A stretch of DNA of 64,000 nucleotides from Pseudomonadota bacterium (GTDB lineage: Bacteria > Pseudomonadota > Gammaproteobacteria > Steroidobacterales > Steroidobacteraceae). The translations under genes were made by a program, and so were the position numbers. Positions 8,316-16,939 of this stretch are shown here, piece after piece. The stretch is taken from assembly GCA_023423065.1 (NCBI GenBank), contig JAFAGC010000120.1, positions 20,873 to 84,872 of the forward strand. Reading direction: 5' to 3'. Each line of letters begins with the position of its first letter. Positions within the stretch are counted from its first letter, which is position 1. The notes beneath the pieces are model-generated. The model ran no database searches. It saw only the letters and a list, made by a program, of their open reading frames with translations, and was not told the DNA's origin.

Positions 8316-9376
8316 GCAAGTCGAAGGTGTTGTTCGTCGATCGCGATGGCACGCTCATCGAGGAGCCGCCGGACGAACAAGTCGATTCGATCGAGAAGAT
8401 CCGCTTCATGCCGGACGTGTTCGCCGCGCTGCGCGCCGCGCGGGCCGCGGGCTTCAAGCTCGCGATGGTGACCAACCAGGATGGGCTCGGTACGGCGAGC
8501 TTTCCGCAGGCCGCGTTCGACATTCCGCACGGCTTCATGATGGACGCGTTCAGCTCACAGGGTATCGAGTTCGATGCCGTGTTCGTCTGCCCGCACCGCA
8601 AGGACGACGGCTGCGACTGCCGCAAGCCGAAGACCAGGCTGGTCGAGGACTACCTGCGCAACGTCGACCTGGCCGCGAGCGCCATGATCGGCGACCGCGC
8701 GACGGACATCGAGTTCGCGCGCAACCTCGGCGTGCGCGGCCTGCTCGTGCGGCGCCACGGCAACGCCGCCGAAACCTGGCCCGCGATCGTCCGCACACTG
8801 ACCGAACGCAAGGCCGTGATCGAGCGCAAGACGAAGGAGACCGACATCCGCGTCGCGGTCAATCTCGACGCGACCGCGCCGGTGAAGATCGTGACCGGGA
8901 TCGGCTTCTTCGACCACATGCTCGAGCAGGTCGCAAAACACGGCGGGTTCGCGCTCGAGCTCGAATGCAAGGGCGATCTCGACATCGACGAGCACCACAC
9001 CGTCGAGGACTGCGCGCTCGCGCTCGGCGAAGCCTTGCGCAATGCGCTCGGCGCGAAGCTCGGCATCGCACGTTACGGATTCCTGCTGCCGATGGACGAA
9101 GCGCAGGTGCGCGTCGCCATCGACCTCTCCGGCCGCGCCTACGGCGTGTTCGAAGGCAAGTTCTCGCGCGAGGCCGTGGGCGGCCTGCCGACCGAGCTCG
9201 TGCCGCACTTCTTCCGTTCGCTCGCCGAGAGCCTCAAGGCCGCCCTCCATGTCACCATCACCGGCGAGAACACGCATCACATGATCGAAGCCTGCTTCAA
9301 GGGCGTCGGGCGCGCGCTGCGCCAGGCATTCCGGCGCGAAGGCGACGAACTGCCTTCGACGAAAGGAATGTTATGA
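8312..9376 (+). CDS. hisB: Bifunctional histidinol-phosphatase / imidazoleglycerol-phosphate dehydratase
   Basis: Fusion protein of 354 residues as in enterobacteria and Xanthomonads. The N-terminal HAD phosphatase has the nucleophile motif DRDGTLIEEP (Asp10 and Asp12), VTNQDGLG, a zinc-type CPHRKDDGCDCRKPK cluster and GDRATDIEFA. The C-terminal dehydratase starts near residue 165 and shows GIGFFDHMLEQ, DEHHTVEDCALALGEAL and HHMIEACFKGVGRALRQA, with the manganese-binding histidines. The GTG start overlaps the hisC stop, and the end overlaps the hisH ATG. Confidence 0.97.
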   Translation: MSKSKVLFVDRDGTLIEEPPDEQVDSIEKIRFMPDVFAALRAARAAGFKLAMVTNQDGLGTASFPQAAFDIPHGFMMDAFSSQGIEFDAVFVCPHRKDDGCDCRKPKTRLVEDYLRNVDLAASAMIGDRATDIEFARNLGVRGLLVRRHGNAAETWPAIVRTLTERKAVIERKTKETDIRVAVNLDATAPVKIVTGIGFFDHMLEQVAKHGGFALELECKGDLDIDEHHTVEDCALALGEALRNALGAKLGIARYGFLLPMDEAQVRVAIDLSGRAYGVFEGKFSREAVGGLPTELVPHFFRSLAESLKAALHVTITGENTHHMIEACFKGVGRALRQAFRREGDELPSTKGML

Positions 9377-9972
9377 GCGCCGTCGCGATCATCGACAGCG
9401 GCGGAGCCAACATCGCCTCGTTGCGCGCGGCGCTGTCGCGCCTCGGCGCGGACTCCGTCGTCACGACCGATCACGAGGTCATCAAGCGGGCCACGCGGGT
9501 CCTGCTGCCGGGCGTGGGCAATGCGCACAGCGCGATGCACAAGCTGCGGGGCGTCGGACTCGACCAGCTCATCCCGACGCTCAAACAACCCTTGTTGGGC
9601 ATCTGTTTGGGAATGCAGATCCTGTTCGATCACTCCGAGGAAGGTCCGGCGAACGGACTCGGTGTGATCCCGGGCCGCGTCGGCAAACTATCCGCCGCGC
9701 CGGGCCTGCCCGTTCCACACATGGGCTGGAACCAGCTCGCGCAGACGAAGCCGGATCCGCTGCTCGACGGCGTGAGCTCGCTCGACTACGTGTACTTCGT
9801 GCACGGCTACGCGGTGCCGGCGGGTGAATGGACGGTCGCGACCACCGAATACGGCGGCAACTTCACCGCGGTCGCGCGCCGTGACAATTTCTGCGGCACG
9901 CAATTCCACCCCGAGCGCTCGGGTGTGGTGGGTGCGCGCATCCTCGCCAATTTTCTGAAAGAAGGGGTTTGA
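9373..9972 (+). CDS. hisH: Imidazole glycerol phosphate synthase, glutaminase subunit
   Basis: Class I glutamine amidotransferase of 199 residues that supplies ammonia to HisF. The catalytic triad is visible as Cys78 in GICLGMQILFD and His179 and Glu181 in CGTQFHPERSG. The start ATG overlaps the hisB stop (ATGA). It is followed six bases later by hisA, the usual enterobacterial order. HisH is inactive as a glutaminase without HisF; both genes are present here. Confidence 0.97.
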   Translation: MSAVAIIDSGGANIASLRAALSRLGADSVVTTDHEVIKRATRVLLPGVGNAHSAMHKLRGVGLDQLIPTLKQPLLGICLGMQILFDHSEEGPANGLGVIPGRVGKLSAAPGLPVPHMGWNQLAQTKPDPLLDGVSSLDYVYFVHGYAVPAGEWTVATTEYGGNFTAVARRDNFCGTQFHPERSGVVGARILANFLKEGV

Positions 9973-9978
9973 AGACTC

Positions 9979-10719
9979 ATGATTCTCATTCCCTCCATCG
10001 ATCTGCGTAACGGCCGCTGCGTGCGCCTGCTCAAGGGCGACTTCGACCGCGAGACGCGCTACGACCTCGAACCGCACGAGTTGCTGCAGCGTTATCGCGC
10101 GCTCGGCGCCACCTGGCTGCACGTCGTCGATCTCGACGGCGCCAGGGACGGTTTGCTCGCGAACCGCAGCGTCATCGTCCGCCTCGCCTCGCAGAAGGCG
10201 TTGAACATCCAGGTGGGTGGCGGCGTGCGTTCGACGGCCGTCGTCGACGACCTGCTGCGCAACGGCATCGATCGCGTGATCGTCGGCAGCGCGGCGGTCG
10301 AGAATCCCACCGAGGTGCAGGGCTGGTTCAAGAAGTACGGCGCCGAGAAGATAGGCCTTGCCTTCGACATCCGCCACGATGCGGCGGGCGTTCCGCGCGT
10401 ACTCACACGCGGGTGGACGAAGGAATCGAAGCTCACGCTGTGGGAGGCGATCGAGTCCTACCTGCCGCATGGCCTCGAACACGTGTTATGCACGGACGTC
10501 GAGCTCGACGGCGCGTTGCAGGGACCGGCGGTCGCGTTGTACGCGGAAGCCGTGAAGCGATATCCGCAGATCGCCTGGCAAGCGTCGGGCGGCGTGCGCA
10601 ATGCCGCGGATCTCGCCGCCCTCGCCGCCACGGGCAGCGCCGCCGCGATCAGCGGCAAGGCGTTGCTAGAAGAACTGATCAAACCATCGGAGTTAGCGCC
10701 ATTCTTGCCAAACGCATAA
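9979..10719 (+). CDS. hisA: ProFAR isomerase (phosphoribosylformimino-AICAR-phosphate isomerase)
   Basis: TIM-barrel isomerase of 246 residues that opens the ribose ring of ProFAR by an Amadori rearrangement. The first strand carries catalytic Asp8 in MILIPSIDLRNGRCVRL. Half-barrel phosphate-binding segments are seen at QVGGGVRS and WQASGGVRNAADL, the internal duplication typical of HisA/HisF. The 3' end overlaps the hisF reading frame by 19 bases, and the hisF ribosome-binding site lies inside this gene. Confidence 0.97.
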   Translation: MILIPSIDLRNGRCVRLLKGDFDRETRYDLEPHELLQRYRALGATWLHVVDLDGARDGLLANRSVIVRLASQKALNIQVGGGVRSTAVVDDLLRNGIDRVIVGSAAVENPTEVQGWFKKYGAEKIGLAFDIRHDAAGVPRVLTRGWTKESKLTLWEAIESYLPHGLEHVLCTDVELDGALQGPAVALYAEAVKRYPQIAWQASGGVRNAADLAALAATGSAAAISGKALLEELIKPSELAPFLPNA

Positions 10720-11468
10720 TCCCCTGCCTGGACGTCCGCGACGGCCAGGTGGTCAAGGGAATCCGTTTCCGCGATCACCAGATCGTGGGCGACATCCTCG
10801 CGCTCGCGGAGCGTTACCGGAACGAAGGCGCCGACGAGGTCGTGTTCTACGACATCACGGCGAGCCCGGAAGGCCGCAGCGTGGATCGCACCTGGGTGCG
10901 TCGCGTCGCGCAGGTGCTCGACATTCCGTTCTGCGTCGCCGGCGGCATCCGTTCGGTCGAGGACGCCGAAGCCGTGCTCAACGAAGGCGCCGAGAAGATC
11001 TCGATCAACTCGCCGGCCATCTCGAATCCGGATCTCATCGAAGAGCTCGCGGCGCGTTTCGGCTCGCAGTGCGTCGTGATCGGAATCGACAGCGCGAACG
11101 TCAACGATGGCTATCGCGTGTTCCAGTTCACGGGCGATCCGAATCGCTCGCGCAACACGGGCCGCGACACGTTGTCGTGGGTCAAGGAAGTCCAGGAACG
11201 CGGCGCGGGCGAGATCGTGCTCAATTGCATGACGAGCGATGGCGTACGGCGCGGCTACGACGTGGCGCAACTCCAGGCGGTACGCGAGATCTGCGATGTG
11301 CCGCTCGTGGCCTCCGGCGGCGCGGGCGCACCCGAGCACTTCACGGCCGTCTTCGAGCAGGCGAAAGTCGACGCGGCGCTCGCCGCAAGTGTGTTCCACT
11401 CCGGCGCCATCGCGATCCCCGATCTCAAGACCACGCTTGCCGCGGCCGGCATCGAGGTGCGCTTGTGA
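10701..11468 (+). CDS. hisF: Imidazole glycerol phosphate synthase, cyclase subunit, with apparent ATT start codon
   Basis: TIM-barrel cyclase of 255 residues that uses HisH-derived ammonia to form imidazole glycerol phosphate and AICAR. Starting at ATT 10701 gives a protein beginning M-LAKRIIPCLDVRDGQVVKG. This places the two catalytic aspartates exactly at 11 and 130, the numbering of known HisF proteins. There is no in-frame ATG, GTG or TTG between about 10563 and 10701. A GGAG Shine-Dalgarno lies at 10689-10692, eight bases before ATT. The stop overlaps the hisI GTG. An alternative is a CTG or ATC start further upstream, which would add a tail not seen in the family. Confidence 0.93.
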   Translation: MLAKRIIPCLDVRDGQVVKGIRFRDHQIVGDILALAERYRNEGADEVVFYDITASPEGRSVDRTWVRRVAQVLDIPFCVAGGIRSVEDAEAVLNEGAEKISINSPAISNPDLIEELAARFGSQCVVIGIDSANVNDGYRVFQFTGDPNRSRNTGRDTLSWVKEVQERGAGEIVLNCMTSDGVRRGYDVAQLQAVREICDVPLVASGGAGAPEHFTAVFEQAKVDAALAASVFHSGAIAIPDLKTTLAAAGIEVRL

Positions 11469-12082
11469 GCATCGATATTTCGAAGGTCGATTTCGCGAAG
11501 ACAGACGGGCTCGTACCCGCCATCGTGCAGGACGCCGACACGGGCGCGGTTCTCATGCTCGCGTACATGAATCGCGAGGCGCTCGAACAGACGCTGGCGC
11601 GCAAACGCGCGGTGTTCTTCAGCCGCAGCAAGCAGCGGCTGTGGGAGAAAGGCGAAACCACGGGACACACTCTCGACGTCGTCGACGTCGCGCTCGATTG
11701 CGACAACGACACGCTGCTGGTCACCGCTCGCCCGCGCGGACCGGCCTGTCACAATGGAACCGCCACCTGCTTCGGCAACGAGCCGCGCAACTCGGCGACC
11801 GGTATCGCGTTCCTCGCGAAGCTCGAGTCCGTGATCGCACAACGTGCGTCCGAGAAGCCGGAGGCGAGCTACACCGCCAAACTGCTCGACAAGGGCATAA
11901 AGCGCATCGCACAAAAAGTCGGTGAGGAAGGCGTCGAAACGGCACTCGCCGGCGTCGGCGAAGCCAACGACAAGGTCGTCGAGGAATCGGCCGACCTGCT
12001 CTTCCATCTACTGGTATTGCTGCGCGCGCGGGGCATCGCGTTGGCCGATGTCATGCGCGCGCTGGAGTCGCGCCACCGCTGA
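11465..12082 (+). CDS. hisI: Bifunctional phosphoribosyl-AMP cyclohydrolase / phosphoribosyl-ATP diphosphatase
   Basis: HisIE fusion of 205 residues carrying the second and third pathway steps. The N-terminal cyclohydrolase has VLMLAYMNREALEQT, FFSRSKQRLWEKGETTGH, the DCDNDTLL metal site and the zinc-cysteine region GPACHNGTATCF. The C-terminal pyrophosphatase shows SYTAKLLDKGIKRIAQKVGEE and the acidic EESADLLFHLLVLL helix typical of all-alpha NTP pyrophosphatases. The GTG start overlaps the hisF stop. It is the last gene of the run, so all ten enzymatic steps are encoded between 5027 and 12082. Confidence 0.96.
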   Translation: MSIDISKVDFAKTDGLVPAIVQDADTGAVLMLAYMNREALEQTLARKRAVFFSRSKQRLWEKGETTGHTLDVVDVALDCDNDTLLVTARPRGPACHNGTATCFGNEPRNSATGIAFLAKLESVIAQRASEKPEASYTAKLLDKGIKRIAQKVGEEGVETALAGVGEANDKVVEESADLLFHLLVLLRARGIALADVMRALESRHR

Positions 12083-12124
12083 GGCGTAGACTGCCCTGCG
12101 TCATCCCTGTGCGGAGATGTCGCC

Positions 12125-13087
12125 GTGCGCCATTCGAACGTCGCGCTGGGTTTTTGCGCCATCGCCGGAGTGCTGGGCGCGCTGTGGGCCTTGCGCCTCC
12201 TGGACGCGGAACGCACGCATCGCCTCGCGCTGGAGGCGGAAGTCGCCGCTCTGCGGGAACCGGCCAGTCCGGCGGCATCACCCGCTCCAGCCGACCCGAC
12301 TACCCGGGACGCCGCGCCCTCATCCGCATCTGCGGTTCGTTCGCCGGCACCGATGATTCCCGCGACCACGCCGCCCGCACAGGACGTCGATGCTCATCTG
12401 CGCGCCATGGCGAAACGCGAGCAGGCAATGTTGCGCGATTCAGCCTATCGCGAAGCCCAGTTGGCCGACTATCGCAGGCGCTATGCCGCCGCGGGACGCG
12501 ACGGCATGCGGGTCGTGGGAATGACGCGGGCGCAGGCCGACCGTGTCGTGGCGCTCTGGGCGGAACGCAATCTGCGATTCACGGAACTGGGCATCATCCC
12601 CGGACAACCACCGGATGAAAACATGCGGGCGGAGCTGAAGCGCGCTTCCGACGCGGAACAGGAAGAACTGCGCGCCTTGCTGGGCGATGCGAAGTACGAA
12701 GATTGGCAACGCTTCCTGGCCGCCGGCCAGGAACGCGCCGAAGTCCAGCAATTCCGCGCGGAATTCGCCGACACGCCAAACGCCCTGCGCGACGCGCAGG
12801 CCGACTCGCTCGCCATGACTATCTACTCGGAGCGCCAGAGGCTCTCGCGCGAATACGATGATTACGCGAATGCCGAGGGAATCACCGACCGGTATGTCGT
12901 TCGGCCGCAGGACCGGCAGCGCTGGCTCGAACTCGCACGCGACGCGAACCAGCGCATTCACGACGCCATGGCGACATCATTGTCGACACCTCAACTCGCG
13001 CTGCTCGATGACATGCTGGCCGCGCGGCTCGCGCCGGCCGAAGCCGCGTTGCGAATGCAGCTGGAAGGCGGACTCACCAAGGAATGA
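12125..13087 (+). CDS. Hypothetical membrane-anchored coiled-coil protein
   Basis: Not recognised. The 320-residue protein begins with a hydrophobic segment (about residues 6-24, ALGFCAIAGVLGALWAL) acting as an uncleaved anchor. A short Leu/Ala/Glu helix and a Pro/Ala/Ser-rich linker (about 48-85) follow. The rest is a charged, strongly helical region rich in Arg, Glu, Gln and Ala, with repeated patterns such as EEELRALLGDAKY-like and DRQRWLELARDAN segments. It starts at GTG 12125, 42 bases after hisI, and is convergent with lysAC. The layout suggests a periplasmic helical domain tethered to the inner membrane; no function is proposed. Confidence 0.75.
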   Translation: MRHSNVALGFCAIAGVLGALWALRLLDAERTHRLALEAEVAALREPASPAASPAPADPTTRDAAPSSASAVRSPAPMIPATTPPAQDVDAHLRAMAKREQAMLRDSAYREAQLADYRRRYAAAGRDGMRVVGMTRAQADRVVALWAERNLRFTELGIIPGQPPDENMRAELKRASDAEQEELRALLGDAKYEDWQRFLAAGQERAEVQQFRAEFADTPNALRDAQADSLAMTIYSERQRLSREYDDYANAEGITDRYVVRPQDRQRWLELARDANQRIHDAMATSLSTPQLALLDDMLAARLAPAEAALRMQLEGGLTKE

Positions 13088-13112
13088 GCGCCCAGCGCCG
13101 CCGGCAGGACTC

Positions 13113-15698
13113 TTAGATCGTCAGCTCTTCCGCCGGCTCTCGCAGGTTGTACCGCGACGCCATCGCGTGCCCATAGGCGCCCGCGGTGGCGATCAGCAAC
13201 ACGTCGCCCGATGCACACTCCGGCAACAGCCGGTCGCGTCCGAGGAAGTCCGAGCTCTCGCAGATCGGTCCCACGACATTCGCCGCGACATTCGCGGGCT
13301 CGCCGTAACGCGTCAGGTTCACGATCTCGTGATGCGCGCCGTACAGCGCCGGGCGGATCAGCGAGTTCATGCCGGTCGCGACGCCGACGTAACGGATGCC
13401 GCTCTTGCTCTTGGTCTGCGTGACCCGCGCAAGCAGCACGCCCGCGCTCGCTACCAGATAGCGGCCGGGTTCGAGCCACAACGTGACGCCCGGAACTTCC
13501 GCCTTCACCTGGGCCAGCGCGGCATCGAGCTTCGCGACGTCGATCGTGCGTCCTTCGATGCGGTCGGGCACGCCCAGACCGCCGCCCACGTCGATGGTCT
13601 TCACGTCCGGGAACCGCTTCGTGAGCGTGGCGAGTGTCGAGCCGACCTGGCTCCAGTTCGCCACGTCGAACACGCCGCTGCCCGAATGCGCATGCAGGCC
13701 GACGATCGTGACGTCCGCCGACGCGGCGAGCCGCGCGACTTCGTCGAGCTCCTCGACGGGAATGCCGAACTTCGACTGCGCGCCCGCCGTCTTCACGTGA
13801 TGGTGATGGCCGCGGCCGATGCCGGTGTCGATGCGCAGGAACACGTCGTTGCCGCGGAACACGTCGAGCCAGTGCTGCAGCACGAACAGGTTGTCGATCG
13901 TGACGTGTACGCCGAGCGCGAGCGCGCGTTCGTATTCGTCGCGCGGCGCGAAGTTGGGCGTGAAGAGGATGCGATCCGGCGCGATGCCGGGCACGCTCTC
14001 GAACACGTGCTCGATCTCGGCCAGCGACACGCAGTCGAACCCGATGCCGCGCGCGGCCACGGTGCGCAGGATCTCGGGATGCGGGTTCGCCTTGAGCGCG
14101 TACAGCGCGCGGCCGATCGAGCCGATGGACGTCAGCGACTGCGCGGCCGCGTCCACCTGCGCGAGGTCGTACACGTACGCGCTGTCGCGCGTCGCCAGCG
14201 CGCCAATCAGGTCGTGACGGCGCGCGGCCCACCAGGGCTCGGCGCGCGCGGCGACTTCTTCAGGCTTCGCGAACAGCTTTTCCCACGTCGGACCCATCGA
14301 CGGATCGTTGGCCTCCGGACGGATCAGCAGGTCATGAAGCTGCTCGACGAGGCGATCGCACTGGTTCTCGTCGACCACGAACGTGAAGTTGAGATCGTTG
14401 GCCGCCTGGCTGACCAGGTACACCTTCTGCTCTTCGAACAGTTCGAACGCTTCGCCGAGCTTGTGCAGGATGGCGCGGATGTTGCGCCCGACGAGCGAAA
14501 CGCTCGCGCAGGGGCCGATGACGCGCACGCCGGAGAGCTTCGACAGATCGCGCTGCAACTTGCCCAGCAATTCGCCGTCGAGCGTGTTGGCCGCCGGATC
14601 GAGCGAGACCGTCACGTTGGTTTCCGACGTGGACACGAGGTCCACCGACATGCCGTGTTCCTTGAACACCGCGAATACGTCCGCGAGGAATCCGACCTGG
14701 TGCCACATGCCGGGGCTGTCGAGCGAGATCAGCGTGATGCCCTTGCGATTGCAGACCGCCTTCACCTGTCCGGCACCGCCCGGGACGTCGCCCGTGATCA
14801 GCGTGCCTTCGAGGTCCGGTGTCTGCGTGGCGTAGACATATAAAGGTATCTGGTACTGCCGCGCCGGCAGCAGGCAGCGCGGATGCAGCACCTTCGCGCC
14901 GCTGGTCGCGATCTCCTGCGCTTCGTCGTAATGCAGCGCGCGGATCAGGCGCGCGCTCGGCGTGGCGCGCGGATTCGCGCTGAACATGCCGGGCACGTCG
15001 GTCCAGATCTCGATCTGCTTCGCGCGGATCTTCGCGCCCAGATACGCCGCCGAGGTGTCCGAGCCGCCGCGGCCGAGCAGGCAGGTGTTGCCCTCGTTGT
15101 CGCGCGCGATGAATCCCTGCGTGATGACGACGGGCGTCGAGGAATCGAGCTTCTGCTCGAGCACCGCGTCCGGCGCGAACGAACACGTGGCCGACAGCAC
15201 CGAAGCCTTCGCCGATGCGCCGCGGTCCTCCGCGGTCAGCATGTCGCGCGCGTCCATCCACGTGACGTCGATGCCCTGCGACCTCAGGAACCGCGAGCCC
15301 ATCTCGGTGGCCATGAGCTCGCCGTTGCTCATCACGCGCGCCCGGGTCCGGTCGGAGAGCTCGCGCACCAAAGCGATACCGTTCGCCATCTGGCGCAGCT
15401 CGTCGAAGTATCCCTGCAGCTGGGGGCTCACGCCCACGCCGAGCTCGGTAGTCAGCTGGACGTGCCGGTCCTGGATGGCCTTGAGCGCTTCCTCGGGATT
15501 ACCGGCCTCCGCGGCCACGAGCAGCTTCTCCAGCATGTCGGTGATCTTGGTGATCGCCGAATGCACGACGAGCACTCGCGCCCCGGATTCGAGGCGGCGC
15601 TTGACCACCAATGCGATGTTGCGCCAGTTGGCGAGCGAGGAAACGCTGGTGCCGCCGAACTTGACGACGACCCAGCGCGATGCGGAACGCGCGGACAT
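13113..15698 (-). CDS. lysAC: Bifunctional aspartate kinase / diaminopimelate decarboxylase fusion
   Basis: 861-residue fusion joining the first and last steps of lysine synthesis. The N-terminal aspartokinase starts with VVVKFGGTSVSS (about 10-21) and has GRGGSDTSAAYLGA and the EIWTDVPGMF block. Two ACT regulatory domains follow (about 310-465; ISLDSPGMW and VSLVGRNI). From about residue 485 a PLP alanine-racemase-type barrel begins, with Schiff-base lysine near 535 in YALKANPHPEIL, the GGGLG phosphate loop, EPGRYLVASAG, and the CESSDFLGRDR catalytic Cys motif of diaminopimelate decarboxylase. Such fusions are known in Xanthomonas/Xylella. Homoserine dehydrogenase is absent from the protein. 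Feedback by lysine via the ACT domains is likely. Confidence 0.95.
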   Translation of the reverse strand: MSARSASRWVVVKFGGTSVSSLANWRNIALVVKRRLESGARVLVVHSAITKITDMLEKLLVAAEAGNPEEALKAIQDRHVQLTTELGVGVSPQLQGYFDELRQMANGIALVRELSDRTRARVMSNGELMATEMGSRFLRSQGIDVTWMDARDMLTAEDRGASAKASVLSATCSFAPDAVLEQKLDSSTPVVITQGFIARDNEGNTCLLGRGGSDTSAAYLGAKIRAKQIEIWTDVPGMFSANPRATPSARLIRALHYDEAQEIATSGAKVLHPRCLLPARQYQIPLYVYATQTPDLEGTLITGDVPGGAGQVKAVCNRKGITLISLDSPGMWHQVGFLADVFAVFKEHGMSVDLVSTSETNVTVSLDPAANTLDGELLGKLQRDLSKLSGVRVIGPCASVSLVGRNIRAILHKLGEAFELFEEQKVYLVSQAANDLNFTFVVDENQCDRLVEQLHDLLIRPEANDPSMGPTWEKLFAKPEEVAARAEPWWAARRHDLIGALATRDSAYVYDLAQVDAAAQSLTSIGSIGRALYALKANPHPEILRTVAARGIGFDCVSLAEIEHVFESVPGIAPDRILFTPNFAPRDEYERALALGVHVTIDNLFVLQHWLDVFRGNDVFLRIDTGIGRGHHHHVKTAGAQSKFGIPVEELDEVARLAASADVTIVGLHAHSGSGVFDVANWSQVGSTLATLTKRFPDVKTIDVGGGLGVPDRIEGRTIDVAKLDAALAQVKAEVPGVTLWLEPGRYLVASAGVLLARVTQTKSKSGIRYVGVATGMNSLIRPALYGAHHEIVNLTRYGEPANVAANVVGPICESSDFLGRDRLLPECASGDVLLIATAGAYGHAMASRYNLREPAEELTI

Positions 15699-15755
15699 GC
15701 GAAAAACCTTCGTCGCGGATCGCCGCGACCACTCACTGAGAAAAGGGAACGAGCC

Positions 15756-15980
15756 TTACTGCTCGTCTTCGAAAGTGTCCTTGAGATCTTTCTCGAGACG
15801 ACGATCGGCGAGGACTTCTTCCAACCGGCTCCAGGCGGCTTTGCCACGTTTGGGCGCACCCGGCTGGGGACGAACCCGGCGCTCGACCTTGTCCATCATG
15901 CGGTCGTAGTCCGTGTTGTCTTCGGCCTCGGCGAGGAACTCTTCGTCTAGATCGAAGCTTTCGTTATCCCGTTCGGACAT
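15756..15980 (-). CDS. Small acidic protein of the PA3496 type
   Basis: 74-residue, highly charged protein. The N-terminal half is very acidic (FDLDEEFLAEAEDNTDYD), the middle is basic and Pro-rich (RRVRPQPGAPKRGK), and the C-terminal helix AWSRLEEVLADRRLEKDLKDTF resembles the conserved helix of small PA3496-family proteins of gammaproteobacteria, whose role is unclear. The start ATG 15980 follows a leader without a clear Shine-Dalgarno. Downstream, a GTCGCGG/CCGCGAC hairpin (15712-15729, minus strand) followed by a short T-run could end transcription before lysAC. Family match is from memory and moderate. Confidence 0.7.
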   Translation of the reverse strand: MSERDNESFDLDEEFLAEAEDNTDYDRMMDKVERRVRPQPGAPKRGKAAWSRLEEVLADRRLEKDLKDTFEDEQ

Positions 15981-16074
15981 CGTTTTTTCTACAAAAACAC
16001 TTTCTGAAACAGTGAGTTGCGGCCCGTCAGGGCGCGCAAGGAGGCTGCGAACTATATCCGATCCGCGCCCCTTT

Positions 16075-16908
16075 TCAACTGCGCCGGAATTGTGCGGGAA
16101 GACCGCCCGGAACCACCGAAACCGGCGCCCCGACACCCAGGCTGAGGCCCTGGGCGGCGCTCCCCCGGGCCCGCGCCACCTCCAGGACTTCGAAGGAGTT
16201 GATGAGTCCGAGGTAATCCCCCTTTTCGACCTCTCCATAGGTCCGGCGCAATGGCAGGCGCAGGCCGGCGATGTGGACGACCGGGTCGGTCAGCGCCGTG
16301 ACGGCCGCCGCCTCTATGTTGGAAATCAGGTTGCCGAATCGGTCCACCGCGACGACGACGCCCGACAGGCCTCCGTCCACGCGCGCGGTGACCGCGGGCC
16401 AGCCTTCCGAGTTGAGCGTCGTGACCTCATCCCCGAGCTCGGCCGGATGGCAACGGCCGGCGGCGATCTCGGCCGCCAACGGCGCGAACACGTCGCGCCC
16501 ATGGAAGGTCGCGCTGATGTCGGTGACGCCATGCTGCACGAGGCGGGCCGGATTCACACTCACCAGCGTGTCGACGCGGCCGCGCGCGGCGAGCGGCGCG
16601 AGCAATCCATTGTCCGGCGCGAGCAATGCCTGCTCCGCGGCCAGCGCGACGATGATGTCGCGAGGCGTTCCGACGCCCGGATCCACCACGGCGACGTGCA
16701 GCGTTCCGGCCGGAAAGTAGCGTAGTGCGCGCGACATCCAGAACCCGGCCTCGATGGGCTGAAAGGCGCTGACCTCGTGGGCCATGTCGACGAACTTCAG
16801 GTTCGGCGAGCGCGCCAGCATGACGCCTTTCATGATTCCCACGAAGGGTTCACGCCAGCCGAAATCGGTTGTTAGCGTGACGAGACCATTTGCGCGAAAA
16901 ACCGCCAC
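16075..16908 (-). CDS. SAM hydroxide adenosyltransferase (DUF62, SAM hydrolase)
   Basis: Member of the fluorinase/chlorinase-like superfamily whose bacterial DUF62 members hydrolyse SAM to adenosine and methionine using water. The diagnostic triad is visible: Asp76 and Arg83 in VVDPGVGTPR and His136 in FHGRDVFAP, numbered from GTG 16908. The N-terminal LVTLTTDFGWREPFVGIMKG and the C-terminal DRFGNLISNI blocks are typical. GTG 16908 is chosen since GGAG lies five bases upstream and it avoids overlap with the divergent gene; ATG 16941 is possible but would overlap that gene's start. The halogen-specific loop of halogenases was not identified. Confidence 0.88.
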   Translation of the reverse strand: MAVFRANGLVTLTTDFGWREPFVGIMKGVMLARSPNLKFVDMAHEVSAFQPIEAGFWMSRALRYFPAGTLHVAVVDPGVGTPRDIIVALAAEQALLAPDNGLLAPLAARGRVDTLVSVNPARLVQHGVTDISATFHGRDVFAPLAAEIAAGRCHPAELGDEVTTLNSEGWPAVTARVDGGLSGVVVAVDRFGNLISNIEAAAVTALTDPVVHIAGLRLPLRRTYGEVEKGDYLGLINSFEVLEVARARGSAAQGLSLGVGAPVSVVPGGLPAQFRRS

Positions 16909-16939
16909 GGAAACTCCGCCATCCGTACACTCCGCGACC

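Noticed and set aside
12858..14843. A 661-codon plus-strand frame opposite the LysC-LysA gene
   Set aside because: No recognisable motif and Arg/His/Asp-rich; the minus strand encodes a well-conserved fusion.
16784..16939. Longer N-terminus for the MFS/spermidine-synthase fusion
   Set aside because: The added codons overlap the SAM hydrolase gene and lack membrane-protein character; the first helix begins shortly after ATG 16940.
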